Below, in pieces: positions 33,880-43,151 of a DNA stretch of 64,000 nucleotides (the stretch's first letter is position 1; the number at the start of each line of letters is the position of its first letter). A program made the position numbers and the translations under genes. Source of the stretch: JBMOKU01 sp049324315. Its GTDB lineage: Bacteria; Bacillota; Clostridia; Peptostreptococcales; Thermotaleaceae. The stretch covers positions 1 through 64,000 of the forward strand of contig JBMOKU010000035.1 of NCBI GenBank assembly GCA_049324315.1, read 5' to 3'. The notes beneath the pieces are model-generated. The model searched no databases, was not told where the DNA came from, and saw only the letters and a list, made by a program, of their open reading frames with translations.

Positions 33880-35151
33880 ATGAGAACGTTACGGCTAGGT
33901 TCCAGAGGAACTGATGTCATGGAAATTCAGGCTTTATTGCAAAAAATCGGATATAATCCAGGACCCATCGATGGAATATATGGACAGCAAACACATCAGG
34001 CAGTTATTCAATTTCAGCAGAATCATGGATTAACAGCTGATGGAATTTTAGGTCCCCAAACCTATCAGGTCATGGAAAGATTTTTGTTGGGCTATGATGT
34101 TTATACTGTAAAGTCAGGAGATACCTTGTACAATCTGGCAAGAAAGTACTACACAACGCTAAATCGTATTGTTACTGCTAATCCGGGAATTAATCCCTAT
34201 GACTTAAGAATCGGACAACAGCTGATTATTCCCTATGGTATTGATGTCGTCGATACCAATATTGACTACACCTATGAGATTATGGAAAGAGATATAAGGG
34301 GATTAAAGGCAAGGTATCCTTTTATTGAGGTAGGGACTGTAGGCAGTAGTGTACTTGGTAAAAATCTATACTATATTAAGCTGGGCAGTGGTCCTAATCA
34401 GGTGTTTTATAATGCAGCCCATCATGCATTAGAGTGGATAACCTCACCATTGTTGATGAAATTTACTGAGAATTTTTTAAAAGCTTACGTAGCAGAAACT
34501 ACAATTCGAGGCTATGATGTAAGAGATATATGGGATCAGAGCACCGTTTATATTATGCCCATGGTGAACCCTGATGGAGTAGATCTGGTACTGAATGGAT
34601 TACAACAGGATAATCCCTACTATGATCAGCTGATCGCATGGAATGATGGAAGAACCAATTTTTCAGAAGTATGGCAAGCAAATATTCGTGGGGTTGATCT
34701 CAATCATAATTATAATGCTGCATGGGAGCTGTCAAAACAGGCCGAAGCCCAATATGGCATAGATGGTCCCGGGCCCACTCGATATTCAGGACCTTATCCT
34801 GAGTCAGAACCGGAGACCAGAGCTGTCGTAGATTTTGTTAGAAATCATAATTTTAGACTGGTACTGGCATATCATAGTCAAGGTGAAATCATTTATTGGG
34901 ATTTTATGAACATGGCTCCGCCGGTAGCCAGACGAATTGGGGAAATGCTCTCACAAGTAAGCGGCTATGCATTAGCAGAAACCTATGGTATTGCATCCTA
35001 TGCAGGATTCAAGGATTGGTTTATACAAGAATATAGAAGACCAGGATATACTGTTGAGGTAGGTATAGGAAGAAATCCTCTGCCCATAACTCAATTTGAT
35101 AAAATCTATCGCGACAATGAAGAGCTTTTGCTTTTGGCTGCAGTTGTATAG
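33880..35151 (+). CDS. PG-binding/LysM/M14 spore peptidoglycan endopeptidase
   Basis: 423 residues: a peptidoglycan_binding_1 domain (about 3-65; LRLGSRGTDVMEIQALLQKIGY and GPIDGIYGQQTHQAVIQFQ), a LysM domain (about 72-116; VYTVKSGDTLYNLARKYY), and an M14 zinc carboxypeptidase domain (about 125-420). The latter has HHALE for HxxE zinc ligands, NPDGVDLV, GVDLNHNY, the third zinc His in LAYHSQGE, and the catalytic Glu in YTVEVGIG. This order matches gamma-D-glutamyl-diamino acid endopeptidase I of sporulating bacteria. No signal peptide, as expected for mother-cell action on the spore wall. Confidence 0.93.
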   Translation: MRTLRLGSRGTDVMEIQALLQKIGYNPGPIDGIYGQQTHQAVIQFQQNHGLTADGILGPQTYQVMERFLLGYDVYTVKSGDTLYNLARKYYTTLNRIVTANPGINPYDLRIGQQLIIPYGIDVVDTNIDYTYEIMERDIRGLKARYPFIEVGTVGSSVLGKNLYYIKLGSGPNQVFYNAAHHALEWITSPLLMKFTENFLKAYVAETTIRGYDVRDIWDQSTVYIMPMVNPDGVDLVLNGLQQDNPYYDQLIAWNDGRTNFSEVWQANIRGVDLNHNYNAAWELSKQAEAQYGIDGPGPTRYSGPYPESEPETRAVVDFVRNHNFRLVLAYHSQGEIIYWDFMNMAPPVARRIGEMLSQVSGYALAETYGIASYAGFKDWFIQEYRRPGYTVEVGIGRNPLPITQFDKIYRDNEELLLLAAVV

Positions 35152-35153
35152 TG

Positions 35154-35177
35154 ATAAGCCTCCCAACGGAGGCTTAT
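35154..35177 (+). terminator. Hairpin after the M14 peptidase gene
   Basis: ATAAGCCTCC (35154-35163), loop CAAC, GGAGGCTTAT (35168-35177). The T run is weak (GTTCTGTT). Confidence 0.7.
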
Positions 35178-35341
35178 GTTCTGTTGACTTATAGATATAA
35201 AACTGTTACAAAGAATTCTCTTTAGTCGCCTTTCTTTTTCATGTATAATAAAAGTGTAAGGGGAAAAAGCGTGAATATTTTCATGGTTTTTGGGTATACA
35301 TGAATGTGTAATTATTAATGGCATTTGAAAGGGGCCTCACG

Positions 35342-35752
35342 ATGAACAAAGTGAAAAATATTATGGTTTGTGTAACGCAGCAAAAGACTTGTGACAGACT
35401 GATCAAACGAGGTGCAGAAATAAGAGACTCCTATGATGGTGAATTGTTTGTTATTCATGTTGCGAAAGAAGGATGGAATTTTCTGGGGAAGTCAAAAGAG
35501 GGGGAAGCATTGGAGTATTTGTTTGAAAAGGCAAAGGCCTATGGGGCGACATTGGATGTCCTAAGGTCCCATGATATCATTGAAACCTTAAAAGATCTGA
35601 CAGAGAAGCATCAAATTGATTTGATGGTGCTTGGGGAGTCTTGTGAAGATAATGAGAAAAATGACATCGTCAGCAAGTTGAGAAAACGTTTGCCTAAGGA
35701 TATGGTTTTTGAAATCCTACCGGCAAAACAGAAGAAGAAAGCCGTATCTTAA
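35342..35752 (+). CDS. Universal stress protein family protein
   Basis: 136 residues from ATG 35342 (MNKVKNIMVCVTQQKTC), which follows GAAAGGGGCC; the frame could open earlier without a ribosome site. The alpha/beta USP-like layout is visible: first strand NIMVCVTQ, GELFVIHVAKEGWNF, a helix ALEYLFEKAKAYGATLDVL, and IDLMVLGESCED. It resembles the USP domain of KdpD, where it binds nucleotide or a second messenger. The usual GxxGxG(S/T) ATP loop is not evident, so ATP binding is doubtful. Confidence 0.82.
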   Translation: MNKVKNIMVCVTQQKTCDRLIKRGAEIRDSYDGELFVIHVAKEGWNFLGKSKEGEALEYLFEKAKAYGATLDVLRSHDIIETLKDLTEKHQIDLMVLGESCEDNEKNDIVSKLRKRLPKDMVFEILPAKQKKKAVS

Positions 35753-35764
35753 AACATGGAAAGC

Positions 35765-35796
35765 AAAGTGCATCTGAGAATGATGCACTTTATTTT
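35765..35796 (+). terminator. Terminator after the USP gene
   Basis: AAAGTGCATC (35765-35774), loop TGAGAAT, GATGCACTTT (35782-35791), then TTATTTT. Confidence 0.9.
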
Positions 35797-35887
35797 CATC
35801 ATATAAAATGAACGTATAAAAATAGAATATGAAATAGAAAACTATTACGAAGAAAAGGAAATTGCCATCGAACTCCAGCGGAGTCAT

Positions 35888-35940
35888 GGGGACGGTTCGT
35901 CTGGCACATATGTTTTTTATGTGCCTGAGGAACTGTCCCC
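35888..35940. repeat. GGGGACGGTTC long hairpin repeat (family D copy)
   Basis: Left arm GGGGACGGTTCGTCTGGCAC and right arm GTGCCTGAGGAACTGTCCCC enclose an ATATGTTTTTTAT loop. A related element is at 37138-37192. GC-rich compared with its surroundings; no coding capacity. Confidence 0.75.
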
Positions 35941-36010
35941 GTGGCGTAATATATTTATTACAACTTATATAGTTAAAAAGAAAATCAAATGATGAAAAGG
36001 ATTTGATGAA

Positions 36011-36970
36011 ATGCAGCAAGAACATGAAGAAAGGTATCGCGTATATTCAACGTATTTACAGCAAAAATATGGTGAAAAAGTATATAAGATTCCCATAAAC
36101 CTGCCAGTCACCTGTCCCAATCGGGATGGTATTGCAGGTCAGGGGGGCTGTATCTTTTGTGGAGATGAAGGGGCGGGCTTTGAAAACCTGTCCAACTGTA
36201 TCCCTGTAAAAGAACAGCTGGAAAAAAATGTTTCCTATATACAGGGAAAATATAAAGCAAATAAATTCATTGCATATTTTCAAAACTTCTCAAACACCTA
36301 TTTGCCGCTGCAAGATTTTAAAAGACATATAGAGGATGCCTGTGTGGAAAATGTGGTGGAACTATGTATATCTACCCGGCCAGATTGCATACATGATGCC
36401 TACTTAGAATGCCTTAGAGAGGTGCAGCGTACAAAACAAATAAATATATCCATCGAATTGGGACTGCAGAGTGTCAATTGTCATACCCTTCTAAAAATTA
36501 ACCGCGGTCATACCCTCGGTGAATTTATTGATGCGATGCTCAGAATAAAAAAATTCGGCTTTGAAAGCTGCGCACATCTGATTCTGAATCTACCTTGGGA
36601 TACAATGACTGACGTGGTCGAAGCAGCAAAAGTTCTCTCTGCACTGCGGGTAGAACAGGTAAAACTTCATGCACTATACATCGTCAAAAATACTGCCATG
36701 GGAAATATGTATGAGAATAAAGAATTTGAAATTATTTCTCTGGAAGATTATATAGAGCGTGTGATATGCTTTTTAGAATATTTGGACCCTAATATTGTTA
36801 TTCAGCGATTGATTGGAAGAGCGCCGGAAGAAAACACACTGTTTTGCAATTGGAACACCAGCTGGTGGAAAATTAAAGATATGATTGATGAAAAAATGGA
36901 AGCAAAGAACAGCTTTCAGGGCAAGCAATGTAATTATCTAAATGGAAAAGCAGTACGACAATTTCTGTGA
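36011..36970 (+). CDS. YhcC-type radical SAM protein (TIGR01212-like)
   Basis: 319 residues. The cluster motif is spread as CPNRDGIAGQGGCIFC (about 37-52), with CGD following, which is characteristic of the YhcC/TIGR01212 group. Other family blocks: AYFQNFSNTYLPLQ, CISTRPDCIHDAYLECL, NISIELGLQSVNCHTLLKINRGH and VKLHALYIVKNTAM. The reaction of the group is not established to my knowledge; a role in cofactor or tRNA modification has been proposed for relatives. AAAAGG site before ATG. Confidence 0.92.
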   Translation: MQQEHEERYRVYSTYLQQKYGEKVYKIPINLPVTCPNRDGIAGQGGCIFCGDEGAGFENLSNCIPVKEQLEKNVSYIQGKYKANKFIAYFQNFSNTYLPLQDFKRHIEDACVENVVELCISTRPDCIHDAYLECLREVQRTKQINISIELGLQSVNCHTLLKINRGHTLGEFIDAMLRIKKFGFESCAHLILNLPWDTMTDVVEAAKVLSALRVEQVKLHALYIVKNTAMGNMYENKEFEIISLEDYIERVICFLEYLDPNIVIQRLIGRAPEENTLFCNWNTSWWKIKDMIDEKMEAKNSFQGKQCNYLNGKAVRQFL

Positions 36971-37001
36971 ATATGATTTTAATTATATAGTATTACATTA
37001 C

Positions 37002-37028
37002 AAAACCTGCTTTTTTGCAGGTTTTCTG
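37002..37028 (+). terminator. Terminator after the radical SAM gene
   Basis: AAAACCTGC (37002-37010), loop TTTTTT, GCAGGTTTT (37017-37025). Confidence 0.85.
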
Positions 37029-37058
37029 TTTAAAGAAATTTGCTTGGGAAGCCATCAC

Positions 37059-37135
37059 TGTAGGGGGGGCTGCCCACAGCCACCCGCAAAAACGATGAAA
37101 ATTCCCCGTGACAAAGCGGAGTAACGTAGGCAAGA
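37059..37135. repeat. GTAGGGGTGGCTG hairpin repeat (family B copy 1)
   Basis: GTAGGGGGGGCTG-CCCA-CAGCCACCC followed by GCAAAAACGATGAAA and a GTAACGTAGGCAAGACT tail. Matching elements lie at 47841-47880 and 57131-57225, where the hairpin and parts of the tail recur. It runs directly into the family D hairpin. Confidence 0.8.
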
Positions 37136-37137
37136 CT

Positions 37138-37192
37138 TGGGGACTGGTCCACTGTCCGGTGTGCTTTTTACCGGACTGAGGCTCTGTCCCCA
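37138..37192. repeat. GGGGACTGG long hairpin repeat (family D copy)
   Basis: TGGGGACTGGTCCACTGTCC with GGTGTGC pairs to its partner ending GCTCTGTCCCCA across a CTTTTTA loop; the inner stem is GTCCGGT/ACCGGAC. Compare 35888-35940. Confidence 0.75.
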
Positions 37193-37282
37193 TGTGTTGC
37201 CTAAAACATCTCCACATCTCTTTTTTGTTATGCCATTTAATGGTATAATAAGCAGGTGAGTGAAAGGAATGGGGGGATCAAG

Positions 37283-37960
37283 GTGAAAAATATACTTTTA
37301 ATCTGGGATATTGACGGTACCCTTATTAACAGTAGAGGCTGTGGCAGAAGAGCGATGGAAAAGGCATTTCATTATCTTTATGGAATAGAAAATGGTTTTG
37401 CAGATGTTAATATGGCGGGCAGGTTGGATGCTCTGATCGTAAAGGATGCTATGATAAATCATAGCATCGATGTAGAAAACCTAAACGATTTTTTTGAAGT
37501 ATACTGCAAAATGCTGGAATATGAAAGACAGTCAGGTGATTTCACTGAACTCCTTCCCGGTATAAAAACCATTCTTTCCAGACAGCATCCTGGGATACAA
37601 TTTACCCATGCGCTAGGTACTGGGAATATAGAGCCAGGGGCCAGAATAAAATTGGAACCTCATGATATCAACTGCTTTTTCCCGATAGGAGGCTTTGGCG
37701 ATGAAGCCATGGAAAGATGGGAGATTATTCAAAAGGCTATTGAAAAAACGGAGTTAATGTATGGACATTCTTTCGATAAGAAAGATACCTATGTTATTGG
37801 TGACACGCCTTTTGACATAGGCTGCGGCAAGAAGCTTCAAGTGAAAAGCATAGCCATAGGAACGGGACCATATTCAGTAGAGACCCTAAAAAGCTATGCT
37901 CCGGATTATGTTTTTGAAAATTTGGAAAACGTAGAAAAATTCTTTGAGATTTTTCGATAG
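37283..37960 (+). CDS. HAD family hydrolase
   Basis: 225 residues starting at GTG 37283, which has GGGGGG 6 bases upstream; the ATG at 37269 is out of frame. HAD motifs: I IWDIDGTLINSRG (about 6-18), II HALGTGN (about 112), a Lys in the KAIEK region, and IV VIGDTPFDIGCGKK (about 176-189). A cap domain sits between motifs I and II, so it is a phosphoglycolate/beta-phosphoglucomutase-like phosphatase. The substrate is unknown. Confidence 0.9.
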   Translation: MKNILLIWDIDGTLINSRGCGRRAMEKAFHYLYGIENGFADVNMAGRLDALIVKDAMINHSIDVENLNDFFEVYCKMLEYERQSGDFTELLPGIKTILSRQHPGIQFTHALGTGNIEPGARIKLEPHDINCFFPIGGFGDEAMERWEIIQKAIEKTELMYGHSFDKKDTYVIGDTPFDIGCGKKLQVKSIAIGTGPYSVETLKSYAPDYVFENLENVEKFFEIFR

Positions 37961-37993
37961 CCTAACAACTGCGTCTATGAAAGGGAGGACATT

Positions 37994-38491
37994 ATGGAGA
38001 AGATGATCTATACATTGGTAGTAGCTTTTTTAGGGGGATTCCTAGGTATCAAATTGAAAATACCGGCAGGAGCATTGATTGGTGCGATGGTAGCTGTTGC
38101 TGCCTATAATATTTCGGGAGGCAAAGGGTATATACATCCTAATTTTAAAGTTGCCGCCCAAATTGTTATAGGCGGCATATTGGGACTAAGCTTTACGATG
38201 GAAACGCTATACGGTTTAAAAGAGCTTTGGGTTCCTGCCGTTGTTATGATCGTGGGTTTGATGGTGCTGAGTCTTACGCTGGGGGTACTCATATCGAAGT
38301 TTGCAGGGATTGACCCAATTACTGCTTTATTCAGCAGCGCTCCGGGGGGATTGACTGAGATGGTAATAACAGCAGAAGCTTACGGTGCTGATATAAAAAA
38401 GGTTGCTCTTTTGCATTTGATGCGTCTTATCACTGTAATTACAGTGATGCCCGTGGCCATCAAAGTATTTTTGAAGTATTTTAAATTCTAA
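37994..38491 (+). CDS. AbrB family (ammonia-monooxygenase-like) membrane protein, single repeat
   Basis: 165 residues with about five membrane helices, matching one half of the AbrB/TIGR03082 duplicated membrane family: GGFLGIKLKIPAGALIGAMVAVAAYN, AAQIVIGGILGLSF, and the ending FSSAPGGLTEMVITAEAYGAD with LLHLMRLITVI. Full-length members have two copies, so this one presumably forms a dimer. This is not the transcription factor AbrB. AAAGGGAGG site before ATG. Possible transporter, with unknown substrate. Confidence 0.85.
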   Translation: MEKMIYTLVVAFLGGFLGIKLKIPAGALIGAMVAVAAYNISGGKGYIHPNFKVAAQIVIGGILGLSFTMETLYGLKELWVPAVVMIVGLMVLSLTLGVLISKFAGIDPITALFSSAPGGLTEMVITAEAYGADIKKVALLHLMRLITVITVMPVAIKVFLKYFKF

Positions 38492-38517
38492 TTTGGGTGA
38501 TTTAAGAGGGGAAAGCA

Positions 38518-39858
38518 ATGAAATCAAAATCGATGAGTAAAGAGTTTACGAGCATATGGAATCTATCATGGCCCGTCATTGTTGGGATGGCATTACAAAG
38601 CTTGCTAGGAACCGTAGATTTGAAATTTATTTCAATGATCGGAACGACCCAGACTGCTGCTGCATCTATTAGTAACTCTGCAGCAGGCGTTATCTTTGTT
38701 ATGTGTGCATTGGTAGCTTCAGGAACGGTTGCAATTGTTGCAAGGGCTTATGGAGAAGAGAATCATGAAGAGGTTAGACGCATCGGAGGCCAATCTGTTG
38801 CTTTAGCAGGGATCATCGGTGGTCTGATAGGCGTCTTGTGCAGTATATTTACGGTGGGAATTGTTAAAGTAATGTTTCAACCTGAATCTGGTGTTTTACA
38901 TAGTGCGGAGGAATATCTATCTACGATTTTTTTAGGAACCATTTTTGTTTTTTTAAGCTTTACCATACGAAGCATTTTACAAGCCTTGGGTGATACAAAA
39001 ACACCTTTGTACATTTTTGCCATAGCCAATGTGCTGAATATGATTCTTGACCCTATACTCATATTTAGTTTTGGTTACGGCATAAAGGGAGCCGCCATAG
39101 CCACGGTTTTCTCAAACATCATTGCTTTTTTCTTAATAACATGGGTGTTAATACGAAAACTTTATCATGGACAGCTAAAAACCTTTATAAGATATATGAA
39201 AATACATATCTACGATGCCTATCGCATTTTACGGATTGGTGGTTGGGCATGCCTGCAGCAGATTTCCAGACCTATTACGGGTATGTTAATGTTCAACCTG
39301 GTAAACAGCGTAGGGAAAAAAGAAGGTGTTGCTGCCTTTGGCATTGGAGGCCAGTTGTTTAATTATACCTTTATTTTACTGGCTGGATTGACCGTGGCAA
39401 TATCCGTCATGGTTGGTCAGAACCTTGGAAGAAAAGATATAAAGCAGGCGGAACTGGTCGTCAAAGAGGGGATAAAAATTGCACTGTTGAATATGGCTAT
39501 TTTCGCAATTCCTTATGTTATTTTTCCAGATTTGATTATTCGCTTTTTTTCAACGGATCCCAATGTTGTTAAAATCGGCATAGAATATTTAAGAATCGTA
39601 TATATCGGTGTATTTTTTGTGATTTTGCCGGTTGTTTATGGTGGAGCCTTTCAAGGCGCGGGGGATACATTTCCTCCTATGATTTCGTCATTATTTGCCA
39701 ATGTGGTTGTAAAGCTTCTTCTTGCATATTGGCTTGCGAAACCTGTTGGTATGGGAACGAATGGTGTGTGGATCGCCATTAGTATTTCTGTAATTGTTGA
39801 GGCGCTAATTATTTGGATTGTGTTTCAAAAAGGAACTTGGAAAACAAAGGAAGTATAA
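38518..39858 (+). CDS. MATE family efflux transporter
   Basis: 446 residues, about 12 membrane helices in two bundles. Recognisable: LSWPVIVGMALQSLLGTVDLKFISMIG (about 14-40), the middle FLGTIFVFLSFTIRSILQALGDTKTPLYI, and a second-half GGWACLQQISRPITGMLMFNLV plus YGGAFQGAGDTFPPMI. Probably a Na+- or H+-coupled exporter of drugs or metabolites. It starts 26 bases after the AbrB-type gene, so the two are likely cotranscribed. Terminator follows. Confidence 0.95.
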   Translation: MKSKSMSKEFTSIWNLSWPVIVGMALQSLLGTVDLKFISMIGTTQTAAASISNSAAGVIFVMCALVASGTVAIVARAYGEENHEEVRRIGGQSVALAGIIGGLIGVLCSIFTVGIVKVMFQPESGVLHSAEEYLSTIFLGTIFVFLSFTIRSILQALGDTKTPLYIFAIANVLNMILDPILIFSFGYGIKGAAIATVFSNIIAFFLITWVLIRKLYHGQLKTFIRYMKIHIYDAYRILRIGGWACLQQISRPITGMLMFNLVNSVGKKEGVAAFGIGGQLFNYTFILLAGLTVAISVMVGQNLGRKDIKQAELVVKEGIKIALLNMAIFAIPYVIFPDLIIRFFSTDPNVVKIGIEYLRIVYIGVFFVILPVVYGGAFQGAGDTFPPMISSLFANVVVKLLLAYWLAKPVGMGTNGVWIAISISVIVEALIIWIVFQKGTWKTKEV

Positions 39859-39870
39859 ATCATATTTGGA

Positions 39871-39899
39871 AACACTCCCCATTATGGAGTGTTTTTTAT
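39871..39899 (+). terminator. Terminator after MATE gene
   Basis: AACACTCC (39871-39878), loop CCATTAT, GGAGTGTT (39886-39893), then T run. Confidence 0.92.
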
Positions 39900-40019
39900 T
39901 GGCAATTTTATCGACTCCGTTGTACATACTTTTATAAAAATGAGTTCAAAATAATATAAGCATCTAGTGCTCTTTGCCATTGTTTACACAAAACAGACAG
40001 TGAAAGTGAGGAATTTGAA

Positions 40020-41300
40020 ATGATTGCGATTATATCGCTCTTGGTATTGGTTATTGCAATTTATATAGGCTTTCAAAGAGGGATTAATACCGGGCTGGTT
40101 AGTATAACAGGAGCATATATTTTAGGTTTCTTTGTTCTTGAAATGAATGAAAAGCTAGGTAAAGCAGTACCGCTCTCAGATCCGGCCAATAAGTTTAAAA
40201 CATTGGTCGCCGGGTGGCCAAACTCATTATTTTTTATTCTCTTGGGAATGACGTTACTATTTAGTATTGCCAAAGTGAATGGTACATTAGGACTTCTTGC
40301 CAGAAAAAGTGCAAGAATGGCAGGTGGTAATAAAAAGTTGATTCCTATTATTTTTTTCATATTAGCTACAGTTATTGCGGCAGTAGGGCCGGGAAACATT
40401 GCAGTTTGTGCATTGCTTCTGCCTATTGCCATGAGTGTTGCTCATGAAGAACATATCAGTGCACTATTAATGGCTGCCATGGTCATTGCCGGTTCTAATG
40501 CAGGTGGGTTATCGCCGCTGGCGCCAACAGGAATCATTGGTGTCAATCTATCAACGGCAATTGGCCTAGAAAATATGGGAATGAGAATTTTCATCAATAT
40601 GGTGATTGCACAAGTTATTATTGCCCTAGCCCTTTATTTCCTCCTTGGCGGATATAAGCTTTCTTCCGGTAGGGGCGAAGGAAAAAGGGAAGCCTTAGAG
40701 GCTTTTGATTCAAAACAGAAGACAACGATGTTCATTATTCTTTTGGTAGTTATCGGAGTTATTGTTTTTAACGCGCATCTAGGGTTTGCAGGATTTACAG
40801 GAGCAACCATTCTCCTGCTGCTGCGAGCAGCTGAAGAAAAGGATGCCATATACAATGTTCCATGGTCTACATTGCTCTTAATATCTGGTGTAGGTGTTTT
40901 GGTAAATGTTGTAAGTATTGCAGGTGGGATTACAACCTTAACGGATGGATTAGCAACATTTATGAACAGCAGAACGGCAGCACCGATCATGACCATCATT
41001 GGTGGGCTAATGTCCTCGGTTTCGTCGGCATCCGGCGTGGTTATGCCTACATTGATACCAACAGTACCCGGACTTATAGAAAAGATGGGAGGGGCTGTGT
41101 CGGCGTCAGCCCTTGTATCAGCCATTATCATTGGAGCCCACATGGTAACGAATTCACCACTTTCCACATTAGGTGCTCTGGCAATGGCATCGGCAGGAGA
41201 TGAAGTGGACAAAGGTAAATTATTTAGAGAACTATTGATTCTAGGATTTGGTGGGATTCTCTTTGGTGCAGTTATTGTATTCTTAGGAATTGTGAGATAA
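40020..41300 (+). CDS. SLC13/MatC-type dicarboxylate transporter
   Basis: 426 residues, 10-12 membrane helices. The N-terminal region (LVLVIAIYIGFQRGINTGLVSI, ILGFFVLEM) resembles the MatC N-terminal domain. Signature-like loops are present in both halves: VIAAVGPGNIAVCALLLPIAMSVA and SNAGGLSPLAPTGIIGVNL in the first, SSVSSASGVVMPTLIPTVPG and GAHMVTNSPLSTLGALAMA in the second. Probably a malonate- or other dicarboxylate-type carrier; substrate is inference. GTGAGGAA site before ATG. Confidence 0.85.
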   Translation: MIAIISLLVLVIAIYIGFQRGINTGLVSITGAYILGFFVLEMNEKLGKAVPLSDPANKFKTLVAGWPNSLFFILLGMTLLFSIAKVNGTLGLLARKSARMAGGNKKLIPIIFFILATVIAAVGPGNIAVCALLLPIAMSVAHEEHISALLMAAMVIAGSNAGGLSPLAPTGIIGVNLSTAIGLENMGMRIFINMVIAQVIIALALYFLLGGYKLSSGRGEGKREALEAFDSKQKTTMFIILLVVIGVIVFNAHLGFAGFTGATILLLLRAAEEKDAIYNVPWSTLLLISGVGVLVNVVSIAGGITTLTDGLATFMNSRTAAPIMTIIGGLMSSVSSASGVVMPTLIPTVPGLIEKMGGAVSASALVSAIIIGAHMVTNSPLSTLGALAMASAGDEVDKGKLFRELLILGFGGILFGAVIVFLGIVR

Positions 41301-41330
41301 GAAAGAAGAAAATCTTGAACATACAGCTCA

Positions 41331-41390
41331 GAAAGATGTTTGCAGCGATGCTTATACAGGCATGAGGCAAACGCTTCTGGGTTTTTTTGT
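41331..41390 (+). terminator. Possible terminator after the MatC-type gene
   Basis: A GATGTTTGC arm pairs imperfectly with GGCAAACGCTTC around a small inner hairpin, followed by TTTTTTT. Confidence 0.6.
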
Positions 41391-41494
41391 TTATGCTTGT
41401 CATGAAATTTATAAGGAATGAAAGAAATCGGTTATCAATATGTAAAAAAAATGATAGAATAATAAAGGGATATCGATGTTTGGAGGGGATAAGC

Positions 41495-42298
41495 ATGGAA
41501 GTTCGTCAGTGGAAGAAGGTATTGATTCCCTATGAACAGGCTGTAGAAGAATTAAAAGTCAAGTTTAAGGCTATTCGTACAGAACTCAGGGCATCAAATG
41601 AATACTCACCTATTGAATTTGTTACTGGAAGGGTAAAAAAAGTATCAAGTATCTTAGAAAAAGCGAAAAAATATAACGTACCCGATGATCAAATTGAAGA
41701 AAAAATTGAAGACATCGCTGGCATACGAATTATGTGCCAGTTTATTGATGATATATATAAAGTCATCGACTATATTAGACAAAGAGATGGAAAAGATCTA
41801 AGCATCGTCTATGAGAAGGATTACATAAGAAACAGAAAAGAAAGCGGGTATTCAAGCTATCATGTTATTATCAAATATCCAATACAAACAGCTATGGGGG
41901 AGAAAGAGATCTTGGCTGAAATCCAAATTCGAACCTTAGCTATGAATTTTTGGGCTACCATCGAACATTCATTAAATTACAAATACAAGGAAAATATTCC
42001 GGAGAAGATTAAAGAACGACTAAGGAAATCGGCCATCGCCGCCCAGCAGTTGGATGAGGAAATGCTTGAAATCAGAGAAGAAGTTATTAATGCGCAAAAA
42101 TTGTTTGAAACCAGATCCAATACGGTCTCTACCATCGTAAATAATATTCAACTATTATATTTGATTGGGAAAAAGAAAGAGGCCAATGAATTCCAGGAAA
42201 AATTTGAGGAACTACATGGTATTGGTAAGGTAGAGGAGCTTTCTAAGCTTTCAGAAACAATCAAATATGTGGTTGCAAGATATCAAGCCTTCGACTAG
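41495..42298 (+). CDS. relQ: Small alarmone synthetase, RelQ-like
   Basis: 267 residues from ATG 41495 with GGAGGGG upstream; the frame opens at 41387 without support. It holds only the RelA/SpoT synthetase domain, no HD hydrolase and no TGS/ACT part. Seen: FVTGRVKKVSSILEKA, EDIAGIRIMCQFIDDIY, SGYSSYHVIIKYP, EIQIRTLAMNFWATIEHSLNYKYK, and a helical C-terminus as in YjbM/RelQ. It makes (p)ppGpp from GTP/GDP and ATP. Relatives act as tetramers under cell-wall or alkaline stress. Confidence 0.93.
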   Translation: MEVRQWKKVLIPYEQAVEELKVKFKAIRTELRASNEYSPIEFVTGRVKKVSSILEKAKKYNVPDDQIEEKIEDIAGIRIMCQFIDDIYKVIDYIRQRDGKDLSIVYEKDYIRNRKESGYSSYHVIIKYPIQTAMGEKEILAEIQIRTLAMNFWATIEHSLNYKYKENIPEKIKERLRKSAIAAQQLDEEMLEIREEVINAQKLFETRSNTVSTIVNNIQLLYLIGKKKEANEFQEKFEELHGIGKVEELSKLSETIKYVVARYQAFD

Positions 42299-42301
42299 AA
42301 A

Positions 42302-42330
42302 AGAGATGTGCGCTGCACATCTCTATTTTT
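42302..42330. terminator. Terminator between convergent relQ-like and flavin reductase genes
   Basis: AGAGATGTGC (42302-42311), loop GCT, GCACATCTCT (42315-42324), then ATTTTTTG. The right arm overlaps the stop of the minus-strand gene. Confidence 0.9.
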
Positions 42331-42904
42331 TGTTCTTTTTTCTTTTTCGGGCTACGGAAAAGCCAAAACCGCCCAAAGATTTTTTTAATCCATAATACTG
42401 CCCATGGGAATAGCAAATAGGCCTTGTCATATCCAGATGGAATTTATTCTTTTCATCGATGAAATCTTCATCAACGTTTACTGCTAAAACTTTTGCCATA
42501 AACATATCATGGGAGCCCAGCTTTAGTATCTTCTCCACGCGGCATTCTATATTAACGGGACTTTCTTTAATAAGAGGAGCAGCTACTTGGGTAGCTTCTT
42601 CCGGGGTCAGATTCATTTCTTTGAATTTATTTACGTCCCTGCCTGATTTGACTCCGCAATAATCTGTTGCTCTTGCTAAATCTTCTGTGGTAAGATTGAT
42701 AACAAACTCTCCGGATTCCTTAATGAGTTCATAGGAATATCGACTCGGTCTTACGGAAATATACGTCATTGCCGGGTCAGAGCAGATTGTCCCTGTCCAT
42801 GCAATGGTTATAATATTTGATTTACCATGAAAATCTCCACAGGTTACGAGGACAGCTGGAATAGGATATACCATCGTACCGGGTTTCCAAGTTGTTTTTG
42901 CCAT
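42323..42904 (-). CDS. Flavin reductase-like FMN-binding protein (flavoredoxin type)
   Basis: 193 residues, split-barrel FMN-binding family. Seen: PGTMVYPIPAVLVTCGDFHGKSNIITIAWTG (about 8-38), SDPAMTYISVRPSRYSYELIKESGEFVINL, and the RATDYCGVKSGRDVNKF segment found in flavoredoxin-like proteins. The end is very basic (ARKRKKNKK). Probably transfers electrons from NAD(P)H or ferredoxin to flavin. GAGGTG site before the ATG at 42904. Confidence 0.93.
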   Translation of the reverse strand: MAKTTWKPGTMVYPIPAVLVTCGDFHGKSNIITIAWTGTICSDPAMTYISVRPSRYSYELIKESGEFVINLTTEDLARATDYCGVKSGRDVNKFKEMNLTPEEATQVAAPLIKESPVNIECRVEKILKLGSHDMFMAKVLAVNVDEDFIDEKNKFHLDMTRPICYSHGQYYGLKKSLGGFGFSVARKRKKNKK

Positions 42905-43151
42905 AGAATCACCTCTTCGGATATGAAAATATTTTGAGCAAAGTTCTTTATTATTGTATCTTAATTTTTAAGAAATATATAGATAATGTTCAGAAAAAGT
43001 AGAGGAAAAGAAATATTATGGTAGAATTCTAATAGTAGGGATAAAACAAAATAAGAAAAAGAACAGATGATCATACTAAGAAAAAAAGCAAAAAATAATT
43101 AATTAATCAAACGAAAAAGAATCTTATGAAAAGAACTATGGAGCAAAGCAG

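Noticed and set aside
40634..41212. 192-codon minus-strand open frame
   Set aside because: Antisense to the MatC-type transporter, whose protein is clearly membrane-spanning and conserved; no supporting start site.
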